A stretch of 64,000 nt of DNA, from assembly GCF_900111685.1 (NCBI RefSeq), contig NZ_FOHX01000001.1, positions 124,001-188,000 on the forward strand, given 5' to 3'. The notes under the pieces are model-generated. The model was not told the DNA's origin. It saw only the letters and a program-made list of their open reading frames with translations, and did no database searches. Shown piece after piece: positions 58,897-64,000 of the stretch. The number at the start of each line of letters is the position of its first letter. Position 1 is the first letter of the stretch. The DNA comes from Nonomuraea wenchangensis (GTDB lineage: Bacteria; Actinomycetota; Actinomycetes; Streptosporangiales; Streptosporangiaceae). The translations under genes and the position numbers were made by a program.

Positions 58897-59829
58897 TCAG
58901 GTGGGAACGCGCCGGATGCCGGACAACACCGGCACCGCCGCCAGGAAGATCCAGGTGACCACGACGAACGGCCAGGTCAGCGTGTGCCCGCCGACCGGCG
59001 CGAACAGGTCCGTGATGAACGCCGTCAGGACGGTCGCCGAGATCGCGCCCGCCAGGGCGTAGACCAGGCCGAGAACGCTCGGCATGACGAAGGTGCCGCA
59101 CAGGGCGATCCCGGTGAGCACCGCGTTGTAGCCGTACAGTCCCGCCCCGATGTCGGCGGCGTGCGCGCCGAGCAGGATCGCCACCACGATGCCCACCGCG
59201 CTGGAGACCAGCGCGGCCGCGGCCACCATCCATCCGGCGAACGCCAGGCCGATCAGGAAGATCAGCCCGACGTACCACGTGCCCTGGAAGAACACCTGGC
59301 CGATGCCGTTGAACAGCCCCTGCCACAGATCGGAGAACGTCACGGACGCCCCCGGGTGCGTGGCCGACGGAGGCGTGGCGAAGGCGCGCCCGTGCCAGAG
59401 CCGCTCGTACGAGGGAGCCCCGACCACCATGGCCGTGGTCACCGCGCAGAACGGCGCCGTGAGCGTCGGCAGGTTGTGCGGCGTCAGCAGCGCGTTCAGT
59501 GCCGACGTCAGGACGCTGCCCATGATCGCTGCGACGATCACGAGCAGCACGGTGATCCAGCGGGTGTTGAAGTACAGCACCAGCGCGACGCCGATCAGCG
59601 TTCCGTTGAAGCCCTCCAGGCCGCCCATCACCCGGTCACCCGAGACGCCGAGAACCCAGGCGGTGAGCGTCGCCACGACCGTGCCGAGCAGTCCGAAGAC
59701 CCCGAACTGCCAGCCCGCGGCGAACAGCGCGACGATGAAACAGGCCGCCGTCCGCCAGTCGGTCTGGAACTCGACCTGGCTGACGCCTCTGAGCGTGGCG
59801 AGGGGCATGTTCGAGACCTGTTCGCTCAT
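58897..59829 (-). CDS. Urea transporter (UT family)
   Basis: This 310-residue membrane protein has the internal duplication of UT channels: '[14 protein letters not shown]' in the first half and '[14 protein letters not shown]' in the second. 'NLPTLTAPF' in the first half and 'HTLTWPFVV' in the second mark the two urea-slot loops. It forms a passive urea channel. The adjacent ureABC confirms urea as substrate. GGAG lies before ATG 59829. A 119-base gap separates it from the fluoride channel genes. Confidence 0.9.
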   Translation of the reverse strand: MSEQVSNMPLATLRGVSQVEFQTDWRTAACFIVALFAAGWQFGVFGLLGTVVATLTAWVLGVSGDRVMGGLEGFNGTLIGVALVLYFNTRWITVLLVIVAAIMGSVLTSALNALLTPHNLPTLTAPFCAVTTAMVVGAPSYERLWHGRAFATPPSATHPGASVTFSDLWQGLFNGIGQVFFQGTWYVGLIFLIGLAFAGWMVAAAALVSSAVGIVVAILLGAHAADIGAGLYGYNAVLTGIALCGTFVMPSVLGLVYALAGAISATVLTAFITDLFAPVGGHTLTWPFVVVTWIFLAAVPVLSGIRRVPT

Positions 59830-59880
59830 GCCCGCTCACTCCTTCTGCCGTTCGTGGCTCGAACAACCGACGTAGTGCCC

Positions 59881-59895
59881 GGCGGATTGTCCGCC
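59881..59895. promoter_or_regulatory. Inverted repeat before the urea transporter gene
   Basis: GGCGGA-TTG-TCCGCC at 59881-59895 is a perfect 6-base-arm repeat in the 119-base gap between the second fluoride channel gene and the urea transporter gene. It may be a terminator-like hairpin or an operator for an internal promoter of the urease part. No GlnR-type GTnAC/GaAAC pattern was seen. Confidence 0.35.
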
Positions 59896-59948
59896 AAAGC
59901 GGTGATTACCATTTGCTGGACGACCATGGAGAAGGCTGTACGCCTTTC

Positions 59949-60326
59949 TCACCCGGCGATCGTCCGGCCCAGCAGATAGAACAGGAAGACGGCGGCGAGG
60001 CCGAGGACGAGGTTCATGGCGACGTTGACCAGCGCCTTGCCCGTGGAGCCCCCGGTGAGCAGCTTGTACGTGTCGGTGCTGAAGGTGCTGAACGTGGTCA
60101 GCGCGCCGCAGAATCCGGTGCCCACCAGGGACAGCACCACGCCCGGCAGGGCGTCGCGCGAGGCGATGCCCATCAGCAGGCCGAGGACGGCCGAGCCGAT
60201 GATGTTGACGGCCAGCGTGCCCCACGGCAGTTCGGTGCCGGCGCGCTGCTTGACGAAGGCGTCCACGAGGTAGCGTGCGGGGGCGCCGATCAGGCCGCCG
60301 ATGAAGACCGCCAGGACGAGCATCAT
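59949..60326 (-). CDS. crcB: Fluoride channel/exporter subunit (FluC)
   Basis: This 125-residue four-helix protein has the Fluc family's Asn in 'LAVNIIGS' and the Phe/Thr ion path motif in 'GTGFCGALTTFSTFSTDT'. Fluc channels are dual-topology dimers that release cytoplasmic fluoride. This subunit pairs with the one encoded next to it; two-gene systems form heterodimers. Its start overlaps the stop of the partner gene (ATGATG). Confidence 0.92.
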   Translation of the reverse strand: MMLVLAVFIGGLIGAPARYLVDAFVKQRAGTELPWGTLAVNIIGSAVLGLLMGIASRDALPGVVLSLVGTGFCGALTTFSTFSTDTYKLLTGGSTGKALVNVAMNLVLGLAAVFLFYLLGRTIAG

Positions 60327-60721
60327 CGCCTGCCTTTCCCCACGGTGATGCCGGCCCAGACGGCCAGCAGCCCGAGGACGACGCTGAGCACCAGGTAGAC
60401 GGTGGCCCATCCGGGCGAGCCGCCCACCGTGAGCTCGCGCACGCCGTCCACGTAGTGGGAGAAGGTGGTGAAGCCGCCCAGGAACCCGGTGCCGAGCAGC
60501 AGCTTGACCGGCCGGCGGTGCAGCGGGAGCCTGGTCAGCTCGCTGGTCAGCAGCCCCATGAGCAGGCAGCCCAGGATGTTGACCACCAGCGTCGGCCACG
60601 GCAGCGGATGGTCGGAGCCCGGCAGGGTCTGGGTGAGCAGATGCCGGACGACCGCGCCGACGCCGCCGCCGACCGCGACGAAGGCCAGGGCCCGCGCGGG
60701 CGGCGCGGCGTCGGCCGTCAT
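60323..60721 (-). CDS. crcB: Fluoride channel/exporter partner subunit (FluC)
   Basis: This 132-residue four-helix protein has 'LVVNILGC' (conserved Asn) and 'GTGFLGGFTTFSHYVDGV'. Compared with its partner, the TTFSTF motif reads TTFSHY, so one Phe-box position differs between the two subunits. ATG 60721 overlaps the amt stop (ATGA) and its stop overlaps the partner's start, so all three are translationally coupled. Confidence 0.9.
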   Translation of the reverse strand: MTADAAPPARALAFVAVGGGVGAVVRHLLTQTLPGSDHPLPWPTLVVNILGCLLMGLLTSELTRLPLHRRPVKLLLGTGFLGGFTTFSHYVDGVRELTVGGSPGWATVYLVLSVVLGLLAVWAGITVGKGRR

Positions 60722-61935
60722 CCCTCCGTCCCGAGCTGGACGTCGGTGCCGGCGAGCTGCTCGGCCTCGGTCTCGCGCATGCGCAGCAGCTTGTCGACGG
60801 CCTTGCCGATCAGGTAGGTCACGACGAAGGAGTAGATCGCCACCGCGAAGATCGCGGCGATCTGCTTGAGCAGCAGCTCGATCGAGCCCCCGTACAGCAG
60901 GCCCTTGGTCGGGCTCGCCACGGCGCCGGTCGCGAGCAGGCCGATGAGGACCACGCCGACCACGCCGCCCGCGCCGTGCACGCCGACGACGTCGAGGGTG
61001 TCGTCGTAGCCGAGGACGAGCTTCCAGGTGACGGCGAAGGACACCACGACGGCCGCCACGACCCCCACGACGAACGCGCCCTCGGAGCTGACATAAGCGC
61101 AGGAAGGAGTGATGGCCACGAGCCCGGCCAGCGCGCCCGTGGCCGAGCCCAGCCGGGTGAAGTGCTTGAACCTGAACCACTCGATGACCAGCCACGTCAG
61201 CATGCCGGCCGCTCCGGCGATCATGGTGCTGAGGAACGCGGTCACCGCCACGCTGCCGTCGGTCATGGCCGAGCCGGCGTTGAAGCCGAACCAGCCGAAC
61301 CACAGCAGGCCCAGGCCGAGCATGACCAGCGGGATGTTGCTGGGCTGGGGCGGCTCCCTCCTGCGGAACCTGACGCTGGGGCCCAGCGCGATCGCCAGGG
61401 CCAGGCCCGCCATGCCGGAGTTCAGCTCGACGACCAGGCCGCCGGCGAAGTCGAGCACCCCCCAGCGGCTGATCCACCCGGCCGGGTCGAACACCCAGTG
61501 CGCGATGGGGAAGTACACCAGCGTCACCCACAACACGGAGAAGATGATCCACGGCCCGAGCCTGGTCCGCCCGGCCACCGAGCCGCTGATCAGCGCCACC
61601 GTGATGATCGCGAACGTGAGCTGGAACAGCGCGAAGGCGTACGTCGGGACGCGGCCGTGCAGCATGACGGGAGAGATGTCGGCGAAGCGCAGGTCCCCGA
61701 ACCCGATCAGACCGGCGCCGCCCACGTCGGGGCCGAAGACGAGGCCGTATCCGTAGCCGAACCACAGGATGGTGACCAGCGCGATCGACACGAAGCTCAT
61801 GAAGATGATGCTCAGCACGTTCTGCGCGCGAACCATGCCGCCGTAGAAGAAGGCGAGCCCGGGGGTCATGAGCAGCACCATGGCGGCACTGACGAGAACC
61901 CACGCGGAGTCTCCGGTGTTCAGACCTGGTGGCAT
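60718..61935 (-). CDS. amt: Ammonium transporter with Glu in place of the first twin-His
   Basis: This 405-residue Amt channel has 11 membrane helices. Signatures include 'MTPGLAFFYGGMVRAQN', 'VLWVTLVYFPIAHWVF' and 'DDTLDVVGVHGAGG'. In E. coli AmtB the pore holds two His residues (168 and 318). Here the second is kept (H320), but the first is Glu (E170 in 'DFAGGLVVELNSG'). A Glu at this place is known in some fungal Mep proteins and alters transport. No GlnK gene follows; fluoride channel genes are coupled instead. The start ATG 61935 has AAAGGAGG upstream, partly inside a hairpin. Confidence 0.93.
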   Translation of the reverse strand: MPPGLNTGDSAWVLVSAAMVLLMTPGLAFFYGGMVRAQNVLSIIFMSFVSIALVTILWFGYGYGLVFGPDVGGAGLIGFGDLRFADISPVMLHGRVPTYAFALFQLTFAIITVALISGSVAGRTRLGPWIIFSVLWVTLVYFPIAHWVFDPAGWISRWGVLDFAGGLVVELNSGMAGLALAIALGPSVRFRRREPPQPSNIPLVMLGLGLLWFGWFGFNAGSAMTDGSVAVTAFLSTMIAGAAGMLTWLVIEWFRFKHFTRLGSATGALAGLVAITPSCAYVSSEGAFVVGVVAAVVVSFAVTWKLVLGYDDTLDVVGVHGAGGVVGVVLIGLLATGAVASPTKGLLYGGSIELLLKQIAAIFAVAIYSFVVTYLIGKAVDKLLRMRETEAEQLAGTDVQLGTEG

Positions 61936-61945
61936 GAGCCGACCT

Positions 61946-61963
61946 CCTTTTCCTCTGAAAAGG
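61946..61963 (-). promoter_or_regulatory. Hairpin overlapping the amt ribosome binding site
   Basis: On the plus strand, arms CCTTTTC (61946-61952) and GAAAAGG (61957-61963) enclose CTCT. In the amt mRNA the 3' arm covers most of the AAAGGAGG ribosome binding site (complement of 61943-61950). The stem is AU-rich and weak, so it might tune translation or be incidental. Confidence 0.4.
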
Positions 61964-62057
61964 TGATCGGCCGGGCAGGTGCCAAAACGGCGCTGGATTT
62001 CTTTTGCCGAAGATATGTCGCAATCAGCACGGCGATGAGGGGCTTCGCCGACCGGCG

Positions 62058-62075
62058 CCCCGGCGAACGCCGGGG
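62058..62075. promoter_or_regulatory. GC-rich hairpin in the amt / LLM divergent spacer
   Basis: CCCCGGC (62058-62064) and GCCGGGG (62069-62075) pair around loop GAAC, 56 bases before the plus-strand LLM gene. A preceding GGCG...CGCC stem superficially recalls a fluoride riboswitch but lacks the pseudoknot partner. The role is unknown. Confidence 0.35.
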
Positions 62076-62131
62076 AGGGTGATCGGCGGCCGATCTGGGC
62101 AGGTCAGTGCCAGACGAAGGGAGAAGACGTC

Positions 62132-62992
62132 ATGGATCTTTCCGGGGTGGGCGTGTGGAGCCATCACCTGCGTTACGGCGATCCGGGTGAGGCCGCCGAG
62201 GCCGCCACCGAGCTGGAGGAGCTGGGCTACAGCGCGCTGTGGGTGCCGGACACGGGAGGACCGGTCTTCGAGGCCGTCGGCAACCTCCTGACGGCCACCC
62301 GCCGGATCGTCGTGGCCACCGGGATCCTGAACCTCTGGATGCACGATCCCGCCGGCGTCGCGGCCTCCTTCGCCGAGCTCTCCTCGAACCACCACCACCG
62401 CTTCCTCATGGGCATCGGCGTGAGCCACGCGGTGGCGGTGGACCGGCAGGAGCCGGGACGCTACCGCAAGCCGCTGGCGGCCATGACGGCGTTCCTCGAC
62501 GCGCTGGACCAGGCGGATCCGCCCGTGCCGGAGAACAGCCGGGTGCTGGCCGCGCTCGGTCCCAAGATGCTGGACCTCGCCGCGAAGCGGGCGCGGGGCG
62601 CGCATCCGTACCTCGTCACGCCCGAGCACACCCGGCAGGCTCGGGAGGCGCTGGGGGACGGCCCGCTCCTGCTCCCCGAGCAGACGGTGATCCTCTGCAA
62701 GGGCAAGGACGAGGCGCGCGCGATCGGCGGCGAATGGCTGCGGCGCTACCTGTCGCTGCCGAACTACGCCAACAACGTGCTGCGCCTCGGCTACACCGAG
62801 GAGGACGTGGAGTCGGTGAGCGACCGCCTGTTCGACGGCCTGATCGCCTGGGGCGACGAGGACGCGATCAGGCGACGGCTGGACGAGCACCGCGACGCCG
62901 GCGCCGATCACGTCTGCCTGCAGGTCCTCACGGCCGACGCGGACGCCCTGCCGCGCCGCGAGTGGCGCGCCCTCGCCGTCGCGCTCCTGTAG
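62132..62992 (+). CDS. LLM-class F420-dependent oxidoreductase
   Basis: This 286-residue TIM-barrel protein has opening 'GVGVWSHHLRYG', 'LEELGYSALWVPD', 'RIVVATGILNLWMHDP' and 'RFLMGIGVSH', the pattern of the probable F420-dependent LLM subfamily in actinobacteria. It likely transfers hydride between F420 and an unknown substrate. GAAGGGAG precedes ATG 62132. It diverges from amt and has no functional link to the urease cluster that I can see. Confidence 0.85.
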   Translation: MDLSGVGVWSHHLRYGDPGEAAEAATELEELGYSALWVPDTGGPVFEAVGNLLTATRRIVVATGILNLWMHDPAGVAASFAELSSNHHHRFLMGIGVSHAVAVDRQEPGRYRKPLAAMTAFLDALDQADPPVPENSRVLAALGPKMLDLAAKRARGAHPYLVTPEHTRQAREALGDGPLLLPEQTVILCKGKDEARAIGGEWLRRYLSLPNYANNVLRLGYTEEDVESVSDRLFDGLIAWGDEDAIRRRLDEHRDAGADHVCLQVLTADADALPRREWRALAVALL

Positions 62993-63017
62993 GCCGGGCT
63001 CCGGGCTTCTGGCGGGC

Positions 63018-63629
63018 TCAGTGGATCCGGGCCAGCCAGCGGCCGTGCGCCGGCCAGCAGCGGGCCTCGGTGAACCCGGCGGCCAGCGCGACCCTGCCCA
63101 GGTCGCTCGCCGAGACGGTCGCCCAGGCGAACCACTCGCCGGTGACCCGGCCGCGGCGCAGCCGTACCCGGTCGACCCGGCTCCTCGTGCCGGGCGGCGC
63201 GACCTCGGCCAGGACCGTGCCGCCGGGCCGCAGGAGCTGCCCGACCCGCCGCAGCAGCGCCTCGGGATGGCCGCCGATGCCGATGTTGCCGTCCGCGAGC
63301 AGGGCCGTCGCCCAGCGACCGCTGAAGGGGACGTCGTCGTAGACGTCCCTGAGCAGGGCGAACCCTCCGGCGCGGCGGGTCAGGGCGACGGCGCGCGGCG
63401 TGATGTCGATGCCGAGCGAACGGACGCCGCGCCGGGTCAGCGCCGCCGTCAGCCGCCCGGGACCCGAGCCGATGTCGAGCGTGGGGCCGGCGCAGCGGCT
63501 CAGCAGCTCCTCGTCTCCGTCGATGGGCTCGAACCAGCGGGCGGCCTCCAGCGGGACCCGGGTGCCGTCCACGTACTCGAGTTCGGCGTTCTCCCCGGCG
63601 AGCGCGTCGGCGTACAACTCCCCGATCAT
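63018..63629 (-). CDS. Class I SAM-dependent methyltransferase
   Basis: This 203-residue protein has SAM-binding motif I 'TLDIGSGPGRLTAAL' (about 50-64), the acidic 'LGIDITPRA' at motif II and 'LLRPGGTVLAEVAP' as the post-motif. The substrate is unknown. ATG 63629 overlaps the stop of the glycosyltransferase gene upstream (ATGA), so the two are coupled. This pair is common in actinobacterial gene clusters beside membrane glycosyltransferases and oxidoreductases. Confidence 0.88.
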   Translation of the reverse strand: MIGELYADALAGENAELEYVDGTRVPLEAARWFEPIDGDEELLSRCAGPTLDIGSGPGRLTAALTRRGVRSLGIDITPRAVALTRRAGGFALLRDVYDDVPFSGRWATALLADGNIGIGGHPEALLRRVGQLLRPGGTVLAEVAPPGTRSRVDRVRLRRGRVTGEWFAWATVSASDLGRVALAAGFTEARCWPAHGRWLARIH

Positions 63630-64000
63630 CGGCCCAGCTCCCGCAGCGCGGCGGCGAAGCAGGACCCCGGCGCCTGGCCCGCCACCGTGGCGGCGTCGGC
63701 GGCGGTGTCGACGTCGGTCAGCTCGGGCAGCACGCGCACGCTCAGCCCGGCGCGTTCGAGCCGGTCGAGCTGGAGCTTGCCGGTGTCAGGACGCGACATC
63801 GGCACCCCCAGCAGCAGCGCGGGGTCCGGCCGGCGCAGGCCGAGCAGCCAGAAGCCGCCGTCGGCGGCCGGGCCGTACACCGCGTCGTGCTCCGTCAGCG
63901 CCGCGCCGGCCTCGTCCAGCAGGGCTGGGGTGATCTGCGGGGTGTCCATGCCGATGAGGACGACCGGGCCCGGCCGGAGCCGGTGGGCGTCGGAGAAGGC
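63626..64000 (-). CDS. DUF2064/TIGR04282-type glycosyltransferase, C-terminal part
   Basis: The frame is open to the window edge, so the N-terminus lies beyond 64000. The visible 124 residues include 'VVLIGMDTPQITPALLDEA', 'YGPAADGGFWLLGL' and 'LTDVDTAADA', the signatures of the DUF2064 family of nucleotide-sugar-like transferases. The 'GMDTPQ' region holds the metal-binding Asp. It is coupled to the methyltransferase gene. The donor and acceptor are unknown. Confidence 0.85.
   Translation of the reverse strand, partial: AFSDAHRLRPGPVVLIGMDTPQITPALLDEAGAALTEHDAVYGPAADGGFWLLGLRRPDPALLLGVPMSRPDTGKLQLDRLERAGLSVRVLPELTDVDTAADAATVAGQAPGSCFAAALRELGR

Noticed and set aside
59830..59948. GlnR nitrogen-control box before the urea transporter or amt.
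   Set aside because: No GTnAC-n6-GaAAC pattern could be found in either upstream region by eye.
62031..62100. Possible fluoride riboswitch near the crcB genes (GGCGATGAGG...CGCC followed by a GC hairpin and TGAT).
   Set aside because: It lies on the plus strand, facing the LLM gene and not crcB. The 3' segment has no sequence able to pair with GAGGGGC for the required pseudoknot, so the likeness is probably chance.
1..64000. CRISPR array, prophage, insertion sequence, tRNA or rRNA.
   Set aside because: No direct-repeat arrays with spacers, no integrase or transposase, and no tRNA- or rRNA-like sequences were noticed. A tRNA scan and Rfam search would be needed to be certain.

Overview
The window is very GC-rich and densely packed. 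It has many GTG and TTG starts, several translationally coupled ATGA overlaps, some apparently leaderless promoters, a mycothiol-dependent-type enzyme, a SARP/AfsR regulator, a PDWY-type QcrB homologue and GlpF/GlpK/GlpD. Together these indicate a filamentous actinobacterium; a Streptosporangiales genus such as Nonomuraea is my guess from gene content, not something the sequence proves. No rRNA, tRNA, IS element, prophage or CRISPR array was seen. The only gene-free stretch longer than about 300 bases (657-1115) holds a decayed PadR regulator.

Layout. 3-656: end of a luciferase-like oxidoreductase. 1116-4500: a vWA protein, a PP2C phosphatase and a membrane kinase, the arrangement called a TerY-P triad. 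4582-7479: NmrA-like reductase, cupin, ECF sigma factor with a SnoaL tail, and a mycothiol-type enzyme. 7469-11568: glpD divergent from glpF-glpK. 11653-14264: AhpD-like protein, a second NmrA-like reductase and a secreted phospholipase D-like protein. 14358-18501: a copper/haem block of His-loop membrane protein, PCu(A)C copper chaperone, Tat-exported DyP peroxidase and an orphan cytochrome b that has lost both haem bH ligands. 18520-26934: a frameshifted membrane protein, three small secreted proteins, an AfsR-like regulator and a 1219-residue HTH-NTPase protein with 14 WD40 repeats. 27036-47118: mostly regulator/enzyme pairs (glyoxalase-like proteins, NadE, aldo/keto reductase, flavin monooxygenase, SDRs, YnfA, MFS plus GH2, Nudix, esterase), including a HAD phosphatase with an internal deletion and a universal stress protein lacking its N-terminus. 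46777-48806: ArsR regulator with a clear palindromic operator and a SulP transporter. 48852-51979: beta-phosphoglucomutase-like phosphatase coupled to a GH65 phosphorylase.

The most coherent functional unit is the leftward run 61935 to 51983: ammonium transporter, two fluoride channel subunits, urea transporter, ureA-ureB-ureC-ureF-ureG-ureD and a KimA-like potassium permease. It would take up ammonium and urea, hydrolyse urea in the cytoplasm and expel fluoride, a known urease inhibitor. Oddities are a Glu in place of the first twin-His of the ammonium channel and a repeat-built Lys/Pro/Gln tail on UreB. The right edge holds an F420-type oxidoreductase, a methyltransferase and the end of a DUF2064-type glycosyltransferase.

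The best candidates for something undescribed are the bH-less cytochrome b beside the PCu(A)C/DyP genes, the fluoride channels embedded in a urea/ammonium operon, and the double-propeller WD40 NTPase with a possible self-operator.
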